A DNA stretch of 33,627 bases from Candidatus Nanopelagicales bacterium (GCA_023263845.1 JALQUH010000184.1:1-33627), one strand, 5' to 3'. Positions 16,059 to 23,813 are shown, numbered from the stretch's first letter. The notes: generated by a model not told the origin, from the sequence alone. A program made the numbers and translations.

Positions 16059-16454
16059 ATGGCCGACCGTGTGATCACCGCGCAGTGGCAGGGCGACTTC
16101 CGTGTCGACGTCGAGGCGGGTCGCTTCCCCCTTCGCGTAGACGAGCCGGAGCGCGTAGGCGGATCGGACACCGGCCCGCAGCCGACTGACCTGCTTCTCG
16201 CCGCTGTTGCCTCCTGCATGGTGCTGTCGGTTGCCTACAGTGCACGTAAGCGCAACCTTGAGTTGCACCACATCGATGTGACCGTGGGTGGGCACTACGA
16301 AGGCGTGCGATTCCGGTCGATCGAGGTGGCGGTATCGACAGATGCTCCAGACGACGTCGTCGACGTCCTCATGGCTTCGGCGCAACGGGTCTGCTACGTG
16401 ACGAACACTCTGCGGGACTCGCCCGAGATCACAGTGACCCACCACTCGGTGTAG
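16059..16454 (+). CDS. OsmC/Ohr-family protein
   Basis: The 131-residue protein has the OsmC fold features: GPQPTDLLLAAVASCMVLSVAYSARKR with the first redox Cys (residue 64) and ASAQRVCYVTNTL with the second (about residue 113). OsmC-type proteins reduce organic hydroperoxides through these two cysteines; many actinobacterial YhfA-like members have unknown substrates. AGGAGG lies six bases before ATG 16059. It is divergent from the cobalt permease and convergent with the regulator at 16475. It may protect the cysteine-rich enzymes of the island from oxidation, but this is a guess from position only. Confidence 0.85.
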   Translation: MADRVITAQWQGDFRVDVEAGRFPLRVDEPERVGGSDTGPQPTDLLLAAVASCMVLSVAYSARKRNLELHHIDVTVGGHYEGVRFRSIEVAVSTDAPDDVVDVLMASAQRVCYVTNTLRDSPEITVTHHSV

Positions 16455-16474
16455 CCGATTCGGCGCCCACCAGG

Positions 16475-17113
16475 TCAGGTGCCCCGGAGCACGACCCACA
16501 TGAGTTCGGCCTTGCCGTCTCCGTGATTCTCCCAGGAATGGGGGATATCACCGGACCAGTGGAGGGAGTCGCCCTCGGTGAGTAGGAACTCCTGGCCGCC
16601 CACGGTGAATCGTGCCGCGCCGCTGAGGACATAGACCAGCTCCTCGCCGGGATGCCTGAGGTGCTTCTCCCCGCTGTGCGCCCCGGGCTTCATCGAGGCG
16701 ACTGCTGCCGCCGCCTGGAACTGGCGGTAAGAACCGCTTACTCCGTCGAGGCGCAGGCCTTTGTGCGGGGTGTACACCTGCCGGCGCTCGGCAACGGGAG
16801 TGTGGTGGACGGGCTCGGGATGCAGTTCCTGCTCCTGCACGAAGTAACTCACTGGGACCCCCAGTGCGTTTGCGAGTTTGAGGAGTGTGGTGATCGTTGG
16901 CACCATGCCGTTTCGCTCGATCTTGTGAATCGCCGCGGCGGAGACGTCGCTCTTGGTGGCGAGCTGCTGCAGCGACAGCTTCTGGGCCTTGCGCAAGCCC
17001 GCCACCTTCGGTCCGATGTCGCTGACGATCTCCTCGAGGTCGGTCGAGGGCGCGATCGGGTCGGGTTCGCTGGTGGTGAGCGCAGCGGGGGGCCGCGACT
17101 TGCTCTTAGGCAT
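16475..17113 (-). CDS. XRE-family transcriptional regulator with C-terminal cupin sensor domain
   Basis: The 212-residue protein has an N-terminal helix-turn-helix (about residues 30-90: KVAGLRKAQKLSLQQLATKSDVSAAAIHKIERNGMVP, quoted in part as LQQLATKSDVSAAAIHKIER) and a C-terminal cupin-2 domain (about 130-205, with EKHLRHPGEELVYVLSG and GDSLHWSGDIPHSWENHG giving likely metal or ligand histidines). Such regulators sense a small metabolite through the cupin. ATG 17113 is preferred to GTG 17119 because GAGG is then eight bases upstream. It is divergent from the reductase/nitrile hydratase operon, with a promoter and palindrome at 17145-17187 between them, so it is the best candidate to control that operon and itself. 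Confidence 0.88.
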   Translation of the reverse strand: MPKSKSRPPAALTTSEPDPIAPSTDLEEIVSDIGPKVAGLRKAQKLSLQQLATKSDVSAAAIHKIERNGMVPTITTLLKLANALGVPVSYFVQEQELHPEPVHHTPVAERRQVYTPHKGLRLDGVSGSYRQFQAAAAVASMKPGAHSGEKHLRHPGEELVYVLSGAARFTVGGQEFLLTEGDSLHWSGDIPHSWENHGDGKAELMWVVLRGT

Positions 17114-17144
17114 GGACACTCCCTCGGCCGGCGCCTGCGGTCAC

Positions 17145-17187
17145 ATTAGGCTAATCGGTTGACAGGGAGCAGGGTCTTCAGGATAGT
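17145..17187 (+). promoter_or_regulatory. Sigma70-type promoter with adjacent palindrome, upstream of the reductase operon
   Basis: TTGACA (17159-17164) and GATAGT (17182-17187) are separated by exactly 17 bases, giving a good housekeeping promoter whose transcript would begin near 17194, about 56 bases before the ATG at 17250. Just upstream of the -35 lies the perfect palindrome ATTAG-G-CTAAT (17145-17155), a likely operator. It is 32 bases upstream of the divergent XRE-cupin gene start, so it could serve both directions. Confidence 0.65.
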
Positions 17188-17249
17188 GAACGAGCAATAG
17201 CCGATGGTGTACGCCGCTCCCCGTGGCGACACCCGATGCCGGAGGCGAA

Positions 17250-18596
17250 ATGGCACAGCGGATCGTCGTGATTGGTGGCGGAGGCGGCGGCTTGGGGGCT
17301 GCCGGTGGAGCCAAGGCAGTCGACCCGGGGGCGTCGGTGACGGTGTTCACCGAGTTCGAGGACGTCGCCTACAGCCCCTGCGGGATCCCCTTCGTGCATG
17401 GCAAGGAGATCCCGAGTTTCGAAGCGCTCTTCCTCGCCGACAAGCAGGCGTATGTCGATGCGGGCATCGATATCCACTACAACACCACGGTGTCGTCGAT
17501 CGACGTGAATGCAAGGACCGTGGAGGTCGTGGGCAAGGGCACCGTCCCTTACGACTCCCTGGTGATCGCAACGGGCTTCTCGTATGCGGATCCCGGGGTC
17601 CCGGGTGCTGACCTCGATGGCCTGTACTACGTGAAGAACATCCGTTCCGCGATGGAGTGGGATAAGCGCCTCGACAGCGTGAAGAAGGCCGTGGTTCTGG
17701 AAGCCGGACCGCTGGGCATCGAGATGGCGACTGCGCTCGCCCATCGCGGCATCGAAACTCACATCGTGGACCCCAACCCGTGGGTGTTGGGTGAACTGTG
17801 CGACCCCGATATCGCGGAATTGGTGCAGGAGTCCTGGACCGAGATGGGTGTCCAGATGCACTGGAACACCAAACTCAACGCCTTCCTGGGCGACGACGCG
17901 GGATCAGTCCGCGGCGTCGACACGAGCGCCGGCGTGATCGACTGCGATCTCGTCGTTGTCGCCACGCATAAGGAGCCCAACAGCGCTCTGGCTGTCGCCG
18001 CCGGTATCAAGACCGGCTCGACCGGCGGCCTCATCGTGGATAGCAGCATGCATACGTCGGCACCTGGGGTGTGGGCGTGCGGGGACGTCTGCGAACTGCC
18101 ACATCAGTTAGGCGGACTCCCGCTTCAGGGCCTCACCGGGAGCCACGCTTACGCCCAGGGCAAGGTCGCCGGCGCCAATGCGGCGGGAGGCAGCCGCGAG
18201 TACCAGCCCGTCTACGTGCCGTGGGGCATGGTCGCCGGCAAGTGGATGATCGGTGGAGTTGCGCTCGGCGAGACTGCCGCGACGGCCCTCGGCATGCCCT
18301 ACGTCGTCGGTGCCGCCGATGGAATCTCTCGGGCCCGTTACTACCCGGGGGTCAAGAAGGTGCGCGTGAAGCTCCTAGCAGAGCCGGGCAGCCTGCGTCT
18401 CATCGGCGCCCAAATGGCTGGTGGTGAGGGCATCAAGGAGCGCGCAGACTTCCTCGGTGTCGCTGTCAAGAAGGGTCTCACCCTGCGAGACCTAGCCACG
18501 ATGGAAAACGTCTACTCACCGCCGATCGGTGCCCTCAATGAGCCCATCGCCGTAGCGGCGCAAAATGCCCTCGCCGCATTAGCGAAGGGCAAGTGA
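17250..18596 (+). CDS. FAD/NAD(P)-dependent oxidoreductase of the CoA-disulfide-reductase (class III) type
   Basis: The 448-residue flavoprotein has an N-terminal FAD motif (RIVVIGGGGGGLGAAGGA), the active-site region YSPCGIPF with a single redox Cys (residue 44) as in CoA-disulfide reductases and NADH oxidases, a second FAD motif (GVWACGDVCEL) and a dimerisation domain (about 320-448). The NAD(P)-binding loop reads VLEAGPLGIE, in which the first Gly of GxGxxG is Glu, so pyridine-nucleotide binding may be altered. The reductant target is unknown; a low-molecular-weight disulfide, for example a CoM-type disulfide, would fit the neighbouring ComA operon. ATG 17250 follows GGAGG by four bases and is preferred to GTG 17223. 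It is first in the nitrile hydratase operon. Confidence 0.85.
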   Translation: MAQRIVVIGGGGGGLGAAGGAKAVDPGASVTVFTEFEDVAYSPCGIPFVHGKEIPSFEALFLADKQAYVDAGIDIHYNTTVSSIDVNARTVEVVGKGTVPYDSLVIATGFSYADPGVPGADLDGLYYVKNIRSAMEWDKRLDSVKKAVVLEAGPLGIEMATALAHRGIETHIVDPNPWVLGELCDPDIAELVQESWTEMGVQMHWNTKLNAFLGDDAGSVRGVDTSAGVIDCDLVVVATHKEPNSALAVAAGIKTGSTGGLIVDSSMHTSAPGVWACGDVCELPHQLGGLPLQGLTGSHAYAQGKVAGANAAGGSREYQPVYVPWGMVAGKWMIGGVALGETAATALGMPYVVGAADGISRARYYPGVKKVRVKLLAEPGSLRLIGAQMAGGEGIKERADFLGVAVKKGLTLRDLATMENVYSPPIGALNEPIAVAAQNALAALAKGK

Positions 18597-18847
18597 TGGC
18601 GCGCTTCACCACATGGCTGCGCGTCAACTCACAGCACTATCTGCTGCAGGATGCCCACGTGCGCATGGCACGTAAATACGGCTATCCGACGCCTCCGGTG
18701 CGCGGATCCGTCTTCTGGAGCAAGATCTTCGTCCCCGTGTATCGACTGATGCCCTGGGGGCTAAGGCGGCCCATCATGACTGCCATCCCCGGGAGTCACC
18801 GCAAACGTTGGCCCGTCCAGATGCAGCCGGAGGGTCCGGCCATCTAA
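18596..18847 (+). CDS. Small basic protein of unknown function
   Basis: The 83-residue protein starts MARFTTWLRVNSQHYLLQDA and is rich in Arg, Lys, Trp, Tyr and Pro, with a moderately hydrophobic stretch (VFWSKIFVPVYRLMPWGLRR). I know no family for it. Its ATG shares its first base with the last base of the preceding TGA, so it is coupled to the flavoprotein; a GTG three bases upstream is an alternative. It may be an accessory protein or membrane-associated partner of the reductase. Confidence 0.65.
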   Translation: MARFTTWLRVNSQHYLLQDAHVRMARKYGYPTPPVRGSVFWSKIFVPVYRLMPWGLRRPIMTAIPGSHRKRWPVQMQPEGPAI

Positions 18848-18874
18848 GTAGCGCAGTTCACGAATGGAGGCACC

Positions 18875-19363
18875 ATGCCGAAGACCGTCAACAGGACCCT
18901 GCCGGCCGATGGCGAGGTCATGTTCAATGTCGAGGAGAAAATCTTCCCCGACATTCAGGCGAAGCCCGGCCAGAAGGCGTTCATCTTCATCCACACCGTG
19001 CCCTACGAGGGTTCGGTTCTCCTGGTCAACCTGCTGACGTCGACACGTCTGGTCCGCAAGGGCTTTGATGTGAACATCGTCCTGTACGGCCCTGGTGTCC
19101 TCGCAGCCGCTGGCACGCGCGGTTACCCGGGCGTCGGTCAGGCGGCCTTCCCGGGCCACCTGGCGATCAACGAGCAGATCAAGACCCTCCTCAAGGAAGG
19201 GGCGACGATCTACGCATGCCGCTTCGCCATGGGTGCCCTATACGGCTTCGGCGAGGATGACCTGATCGTGGGCGTTAAGCCCTTCAACCCGCTCGATGTG
19301 CTCGACGCTGCGCTCACCGCGTGGAGCGAGGGCGCCTTCCAGATGAACACCTGGACTGTCTAG
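18875..19363 (+). CDS. MSMEG_0572/Sll0783-family nitrogen starvation response protein (DsrE-like)
   Basis: The 162-residue protein matches the Sll0783 family in length and in its distinctive stretches: FIFIHTVPYEGSVLLVNLLT, LVRKGFDVNIVLYGPGV, GYPGVGQAAFPG, YACRFAMGALYG, FNPLDVLDA and the terminal NTWTV. The fold is DsrE-like, and one Cys (YACRF) is in the position used for sulfur or ligand chemistry in related folds. In cyanobacteria sll0783 is induced by nitrogen starvation and is the neighbour of the Nit1 nitrilase gene; its function is unresolved. GGAGG lies four bases before ATG 18875. Here it directly precedes nitrile hydratase instead of the nitrilase. Confidence 0.87.
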   Translation: MPKTVNRTLPADGEVMFNVEEKIFPDIQAKPGQKAFIFIHTVPYEGSVLLVNLLTSTRLVRKGFDVNIVLYGPGVLAAAGTRGYPGVGQAAFPGHLAINEQIKTLLKEGATIYACRFAMGALYGFGEDDLIVGVKPFNPLDVLDAALTAWSEGAFQMNTWTV

Positions 19364-19378
19364 TCGACGAGTTCCTGG

Positions 19379-19412
19379 CTGACGGGAGCGAGAGCTCTCT
19401 CGCTCCCGTCAG
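19379..19412. terminator. Perfect 16-bp hairpin between the Sll0783-like gene and nitrile hydratase
   Basis: The arms CTGACGGGAGCGAGAG (19379-19394) and its exact complement (19397-19412) are separated by two bases, and two further G-T pairs can extend the stem outward. No T-tract follows. It could be a partial terminator that sets nitrile hydratase expression apart from the upstream genes, or an RNA-stability or processing element. Confidence 0.6.
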
Positions 19413-19431
19413 TTCACGTCGAAGAGGCGGC

Positions 19432-19463
19432 ATGTGAATTTCGATGTGAAGATCTAGATGTGA
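19432..19463 (+). repeat. Three ATGTGA direct repeats in the nitrile hydratase leader
   Basis: ATGTGA occurs at 19432, 19444 and 19458, with periods of 12 and 14 bases, between the hairpin at 19379-19412 and the GGAGG of the hydratase beta gene. TTCAC (19413-19417) and GTGAA (19434-19438) also form an inverted pair. This may be a regulator-binding or translation-control site; it may also be chance. Confidence 0.35.
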
Positions 19464-19473
19464 GGAGGTTGCC

Positions 19474-20157
19474 GTGACCACTGTTCAACCAGCGAGTGGC
19501 ATTGCCGACATGGGTGGTGACGATGGCTGGGGCACCGCACCCCGCCCGGATCCGCAGGAGCCCCCCTTCAAGGAGGACTGGGAGAAGCGCGCCTTCGCAA
19601 TGGCGCTGCTGTCCATGCGACTGTCGGGTACCAACCTCGATGCCTTCCGGCACGCTATGAATCGCCTCGATCGCGCCCACTACATCGACGACGGCTACTA
19701 CGGGCGCTGGCTCTATGGAGCCGAGAACCTCCTCATGGACAGCAGCATCATTGCTCCTGGCACCGTCGAGGCTCGCGCCGTGAACATGTCTGGTGGCCAG
19801 GCCGAGGAGCCCGCAGCACCTGAGCCGCACAAGCCCGACTATGCGCCGACCGCGGCGGGCTCCATTCGCCAGATTGATGCGCCGCAGAAGTTCCGTGTCG
19901 GCCAGCGAGTCCGGGCCAAGACACTCAAGGCCCCGGGGCACACACGCTTGCAGAAATACACCCAGGGGCACGTCGGCACCGTGGCCATCGTCGAACCGGC
20001 ACAGGTCCTGCCCGATACGCACGCCCACTTCATCGCCGAGAACGCCCAATGGGTCTACACCGTGGCCTTCGACTCCCATGAGCTCTTCGGCCCGGACGCT
20101 GAGAAGTTCACCCTCAACACCGACATGTACGAGGACTACCTGGAGGACGCGTCGTGA
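19474..20157 (+). CDS. nhlB: Cobalt-type nitrile hydratase, beta subunit
   Basis: The 227-residue protein has both parts of a nitrile hydratase beta subunit: a helical N-terminal region ([19 protein letters not shown] through [14 protein letters not shown]) and a C-terminal SH3-like barrel ([31 protein letters not shown] through [14 protein letters not shown]). GHTR carries the conserved Arg that binds the oxidised metal-ligand cysteines of the alpha subunit. The enzyme hydrates nitriles to amides in the cytosol. The extreme N-terminus ([14 protein letters not shown]) is longer and different from the usual MDG.HD.GG. GTG 19474 has AGGAGG five bases upstream. The order beta-alpha-accessory matches the nhlBAE operon of Rhodococcus rhodochrous J1. 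Confidence 0.9.
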   Translation: MTTVQPASGIADMGGDDGWGTAPRPDPQEPPFKEDWEKRAFAMALLSMRLSGTNLDAFRHAMNRLDRAHYIDDGYYGRWLYGAENLLMDSSIIAPGTVEARAVNMSGGQAEEPAAPEPHKPDYAPTAAGSIRQIDAPQKFRVGQRVRAKTLKAPGHTRLQKYTQGHVGTVAIVEPAQVLPDTHAHFIAENAQWVYTVAFDSHELFGPDAEKFTLNTDMYEDYLEDAS

Positions 20158-20753
20158 GCAGTGACCTTACGGTGAATGACCACATACCCATTGCGCTCCG
20201 CGCGGAGGCTCTGGAGCAGATCCTTGTGGAGCGGGGTCTTGTGGACCCGGCCGTGATGGACGGCTTCATCAAGGCCTACGAGCAGGATGTCGGCCCCCTC
20301 AATGGCGCCAAGGTGGTCGCCAAGGCATGGACCGATCCCGACTACAAGTCCCGTCTTCTGGATGACGGCACCGCTGCCGTCGGTGAACTAGGCTTCAAGG
20401 GACCTCAAGGCGAGCACATCGTCGTGGTGGAGAACACCGACGACGTGCACAACGTCGTCGTCTGCACACTGTGTTCCTGCTACCCGTGGCCGCTGCTGGG
20501 CTTACCGCCGAGTTGGTACAAGGACCCGGCGTACCGATCCAGGGTCGTCAAGGAGCCGCGCACCGTCCTGTCCGAGATGGGACTTGACGTGCCTGACGGC
20601 ACGGAGATCAAAGTGTGGGACTCCAGCAGCGAAGTGCGTTTCTTCGTGCTGCCTCGTCGCCCCTCCGGCACCGAGGGCATGTCCGAGGAAGACCTGATCC
20701 CACTTGTCACCCGCGACGCCATGGTCGGCGTGGCCGAGGTGACGGCGTCGTGA
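20154..20753 (+). CDS. nhlA: Cobalt-type nitrile hydratase, alpha subunit
   Basis: The 199-residue protein contains the metal-centre motif [21 protein letters not shown]. Cys104, Cys107 and Cys109 with Ser108 form the claw setting, where two cysteines become oxidised to sulfinic and sulfenic acids. Thr at position 105 (CTLCSC) marks the cobalt type; iron enzymes have Ser (CSLCSC). The rest ([46 protein letters not shown]) is close to low-molecular-mass Co hydratases. It pairs with the beta subunit encoded just upstream, with a four-base GTGA overlap. A thiocyanate hydrolase gamma subunit is the nearest alternative, but the two-gene beta/alpha layout and YPWP favour nitrile hydratase. Confidence 0.94.
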   Translation: MSSDLTVNDHIPIALRAEALEQILVERGLVDPAVMDGFIKAYEQDVGPLNGAKVVAKAWTDPDYKSRLLDDGTAAVGELGFKGPQGEHIVVVENTDDVHNVVVCTLCSCYPWPLLGLPPSWYKDPAYRSRVVKEPRTVLSEMGLDVPDGTEIKVWDSSSEVRFFVLPRRPSGTEGMSEEDLIPLVTRDAMVGVAEVTAS

Positions 20754-21130
20754 CGGTCGAACTCGATCTCGACGGAATAGCTGCTCCGCCTCGGTCCAAT
20801 GGCGAACTCGTCTTCGCTGAGCCGTGGCAGAGCCGCGCCTTTGGCATGGCCATGAGCCTGACGGAGGCGGGGGCCTTCACGTGGGATGAGTTCCGCGAAC
20901 GCCTCATCCACCAGATCTCGTCGTGGGAGTCCAGCGCTGCGCCGGGCGAGTGCTATAGCTACTACGACTGCTGGGTGGCCGCACTCGAGCAGGTCGTCGT
21001 CGACAAGGGCATCGTGGCGACGGGCGCTCTCTCCGATCGCGCTGCGGAACTCGTGAGCCGCCCCGCGGGCTACGACCACGGTCACGAGCATGGCCACGAT
21101 CACGATCACGACCACGATCACGACCACTAG
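20750..21130 (+). CDS. nhlE: Nitrile hydratase accessory (cobalt-insertion, subunit-swapping) protein with His-rich tail
   Basis: This 126-residue protein resembles the N-terminal half of the beta subunit ([49 protein letters not shown]), as expected for NhlE/P14K-type activators that form a complex with alpha, load cobalt and swap with the beta subunit. It ends in a tail of alternating His with Asp, Glu or Gly ([17 protein letters not shown]), which should bind Co2+ or Ni2+ strongly; the DNA there is a degenerate run of CACGAT/CACGAC units. GTG 20750 overlaps the alpha-subunit stop (GTGA); upstream open frame is only antisense-like. Its stop codon shares CTAG with the stop of the convergent glycosyltransferase gene. 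Confidence 0.9.
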   Translation: MTVELDLDGIAAPPRSNGELVFAEPWQSRAFGMAMSLTEAGAFTWDEFRERLIHQISSWESSAAPGECYSYYDCWVAALEQVVVDKGIVATGALSDRAAELVSRPAGYDHGHEHGHDHDHDHDHDH

Positions 21131-22281
21131 TCGGTCTGCTGGAGCACGTCCTCGTAGATGACCTCGTGCCGGCGAGCGGATTCGGCCCACGTGAAGTGCG
21201 GCAGGACCTGCTCCCCTCCGCTGATGAGGGCGGCGCGCAGCGCGCTGTCGGTGGTGGCGCGGTATAGGGCGTCGGCGATCGCCTGCGGATTGCCCACCTC
21301 GGGCAACAGCGCGCTGGTCCCGTCGGAGAGGAACTCTGCGAAGACCGGAATGCTGCTGGCCACCACGGGCACCTGCGCGGCCAGCCCTTCGAGGGCGACG
21401 AGCCCGAACCCTTCCTTCGTGGAGGGCATCGCGAGTACGTCGGCCGAGCGGAACCACTGACCGAGGACCTCGTCGCTCACCGTGCCGACGTCGACCACAT
21501 CACGTCCGAGTTCGAGGCCAAGGTCGGGCAGTCGGGCAAGGGCGGCCTCCCGGTAGGCGCGGTAGTCCTGGAAGGAGTGCCCGCCCAGCACGGCGAGCAC
21601 GGGATCGATTCCGCGTTCGCGCACGAAGGGCAATGCCTCGAAGAGGTCGCGGGTGCCCTTGCGGGGCTCGATTCCGCCCACGGTCAGGTAGAGGGGGCGG
21701 TCCGTGGCGCCGACGCTTGCCCGCAGGCTCGCCCGCACCTCGGGGGGGATCGGGCGCAGGCGCTGAGTGTCGACGCCGTTGGGCACGACGCGGGAGTCGC
21801 GACCGAAGTCCTCTCGCATGATGCCCTGCCACAGATGACTCACGACGAGGATGTGGTCGGGTTCGAGCACCGCCTGCCGCTGGCACTCGATGAGCGCCTG
21901 GGTGGTGAAATCGTCAATGTGGTGAACGGTGCGTACCACGGGCGGGCCGCCGAGCGCATCCCGCACGCGCGTGGCCGCGCGTGCCGAGATGCAGTCCTGG
22001 GCGTGGAGGAGCGCGAAGTCGCCGGCGACGCCGGCCAGCCCCTCGGCGAGGGAGTCCACGGAGCGAAAGACCTTCTCGTCCAGGGTGTCGGCCGAATCCA
22101 CGGCGGGATAGAGCGTGAAGGGTACGGCGAGGGGTCGGTAAAAGGCCCCGTCAGCGGGCCCGAGGCCGAAGACGTGTACGTCGTGCCCGCGATCGGCGAG
22201 GCTCTCGGCGAGCGCCAGCGTGTGCACGACTCCGCCGCGGGGCTTCGTGGAGTACGTGAGGAGCGCGATCCGATGCGTCAC
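21127..22281 (-). CDS. GT4-type glycosyltransferase, MSMEG_0565 family (Nit1C associated)
   Basis: The 384-residue protein has a GT-B fold: N-terminal TYSTKPRGGVVHTLALAESLADRGHDVHVFG, central VVPNGVD, then GGIEPRKGTRDLFEAL and PSTKEGFGLVALEGLA with the EX7E motif that binds the donor sugar nucleotide. Length and the start THRIALLTYSTKPRGGV fit the MSMEG_0565 family, which occurs in nitrilase Nit1C clusters; its acceptor is unknown. GTG 22281 is chosen because it overlaps the fdrA-like stop (GTGA) and gives the family N-terminus. It is the last gene of the carbamate kinase-FdrA-glycosyltransferase operon and meets nhlE at a shared CTAG. Confidence 0.88.
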   Translation of the reverse strand: MTHRIALLTYSTKPRGGVVHTLALAESLADRGHDVHVFGLGPADGAFYRPLAVPFTLYPAVDSADTLDEKVFRSVDSLAEGLAGVAGDFALLHAQDCISARAATRVRDALGGPPVVRTVHHIDDFTTQALIECQRQAVLEPDHILVVSHLWQGIMREDFGRDSRVVPNGVDTQRLRPIPPEVRASLRASVGATDRPLYLTVGGIEPRKGTRDLFEALPFVRERGIDPVLAVLGGHSFQDYRAYREAALARLPDLGLELGRDVVDVGTVSDEVLGQWFRSADVLAMPSTKEGFGLVALEGLAAQVPVVASSIPVFAEFLSDGTSALLPEVGNPQAIADALYRATTDSALRAALISGGEQVLPHFTWAESARRHEVIYEDVLQQTD

Positions 22282-23813
22282 AGGGGGAGCCTGAAGATAC
22301 CGGGGTCGCGACCAGCGATGGCGGCGGCGAGGAGAGCAGCCCGAGCGTTCGTCTCGGTGACCATGCACCCGGCCTCCACGAGTGTGTCGACCTGTCGCTG
22401 GTATCCCTGCGGGTCTCGGGTGGTGCCCAGGACGTAGGTGACCACCTGGGTTCCCGACCCCTGAAGCCGAGTAAGGGTCGGGGCGAGCACACCTGCGGGA
22501 TCAGGGTGCGCGCCGTAACCGAGCACCACGTCGAGCAGGACGACAGCGACATTGGGATCGCCGACCAGTCGCTCGAGCATGTCCAGGCGCAGTGATGGAT
22601 CGATCATCGGGTGGGGGCGTCCCTGCGTGTACTCCTCCTCGCCCAGGTCGAGCAGGACGGACGCACCGGTGGGAGCGGGGAGGCCGAGCGATGCGTCGAG
22701 CGGGATATTGGAGTAGACGGGTCGAGGGAAGGTGCGACCGAGGAGCACCAGTGCCTCGTAGCAGAGTGTGCCGCCGGAGTAGAGGCCCTGGATGGTCGTT
22801 CGCTGCGTTGCAAGGCGGTCGATCACCTCGTCAACACCCGGTCCCTGGATCGCGAAAAGGTCGGGCACGTCGCGTCCGAGGAGTTTGAGGGTGGCCACGA
22901 CACCACCCTCGAGAGTGTCGCTCACCACCGCTCCCGAGCGCGGACCCGTCTCGGCGATGCCCATGAAGGCGGCCGCCATGGACGTTGGATGCTCCCGATC
23001 CAAGATCGCGGCGGCCACCTGAGGTGCCGGGGGCTTGGAGACCATGAGGATGACATCGGTCTGCGGGTCGTTCTCGAGTGCACGGACGGAGAGTGTCGCC
23101 ATCCGTCCATTGATGTCGGAGTTGAGATCGCGGCCGCCGAGCCCGATGACGTGCGAGACCCCCACACCCCACCGGTCGAGGAGCGACATTGCTTCCTGCG
23201 CACCGGTTCCGGCCGCGGCTGCGACGCCCACGGGACCGGGTCCAACGGCGTTGGCGAACCCAAGGCCGACTCCACCGAGGTATGCGGTGCCCGCCCCGGG
23301 CCCCATGACGAGACGGTCGCGCGCGGCAGCATGTTCTTTGAGGGCGATCTCGTCCTCGCGTGTCACGTTGTCGCTGAAGAGCAGAACGTCGAGGCCGCGC
23401 GCGAGCGCCGCATGCGCCTCAAGTGCGGCGTAGTCGCCGGGGACGGAAATCACGGCGATGGTGGTCTCCGGTTGCTCCTCGAGGGCTTCGTCAATGGAGC
23501 GTGGTGCGGGTTTGTCGGAGGAGCCCACCGGTGTGCGGGGCGCGAAGAGGACCTCGCGAGCCTGTGCCATGGCTGCCTCGATGGACGAGTCGGCATCGGC
23601 CTCGATAGCGACGAAGAGATCGCTCGGTTTTGCCTGCGCGATGTCGGACGGGTCGAAGCCGCGGCCGGCGAGGGTCTCGACGTTGGCGGCAGTCGCCATC
23701 GCAGCTGCCGCCCACATGACGCCGGACACCTGCTCCATCGCGCGCGTGCCGGACATCTGTAGCACGGAGTCGAGATAGGTATCGGGGTAGAGGACAAGAT
23801 GCCGGGCGGTCAT
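22278..23813 (-). CDS. FdrA family acyl-CoA-synthetase-like protein (AllF-like)
   Basis: The 511-residue protein has the FdrA layout: a short N-terminal region (YPDTYLDSVLQMSGTRAMEQ), a succinyl-CoA-synthetase-alpha-like Rossmann part (VISVPGDYAALEAHAALARGL, GPGAGTAYLGGVGLGFANAVG), a GTGAQEAMSLLDRWGVGVSHVIGLGGRDL segment and a C-terminal ligase-like part (LYSGGTLCYEALVLLG). No synthetase phosphohistidine is evident. In E. coli FdrA works with DUF1116 and DUF2877 proteins in oxamate/carbamoyl phosphate chemistry; both partners are in the plus operon at 12825-15079. The ATG at 23813 overlaps the carbamate kinase stop (ATGA). Confidence 0.88.
   Translation of the reverse strand: MTARHLVLYPDTYLDSVLQMSGTRAMEQVSGVMWAAAAMATAANVETLAGRGFDPSDIAQAKPSDLFVAIEADADSSIEAAMAQAREVLFAPRTPVGSSDKPAPRSIDEALEEQPETTIAVISVPGDYAALEAHAALARGLDVLLFSDNVTREDEIALKEHAAARDRLVMGPGAGTAYLGGVGLGFANAVGPGPVGVAAAAGTGAQEAMSLLDRWGVGVSHVIGLGGRDLNSDINGRMATLSVRALENDPQTDVILMVSKPPAPQVAAAILDREHPTSMAAAFMGIAETGPRSGAVVSDTLEGGVVATLKLLGRDVPDLFAIQGPGVDEVIDRLATQRTTIQGLYSGGTLCYEALVLLGRTFPRPVYSNIPLDASLGLPAPTGASVLLDLGEEEYTQGRPHPMIDPSLRLDMLERLVGDPNVAVVLLDVVLGYGAHPDPAGVLAPTLTRLQGSGTQVVTYVLGTTRDPQGYQRQVDTLVEAGCMVTETNARAALLAAAIAGRDPGIFRLPL

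Noticed and set aside
20154-20753. Thiocyanate hydrolase gamma subunit as an alternative for the alpha subunit
   Set aside because: There is no separate alpha/beta thiocyanate hydrolase pair; a fused beta subunit and an NhlE-type accessory gene match nitrile hydratase.
21076-21130. CACGAT/CACGAC run considered as a microsatellite or CRISPR-like repeat
   Set aside because: It is in frame and encodes the His-rich tail of the accessory protein.
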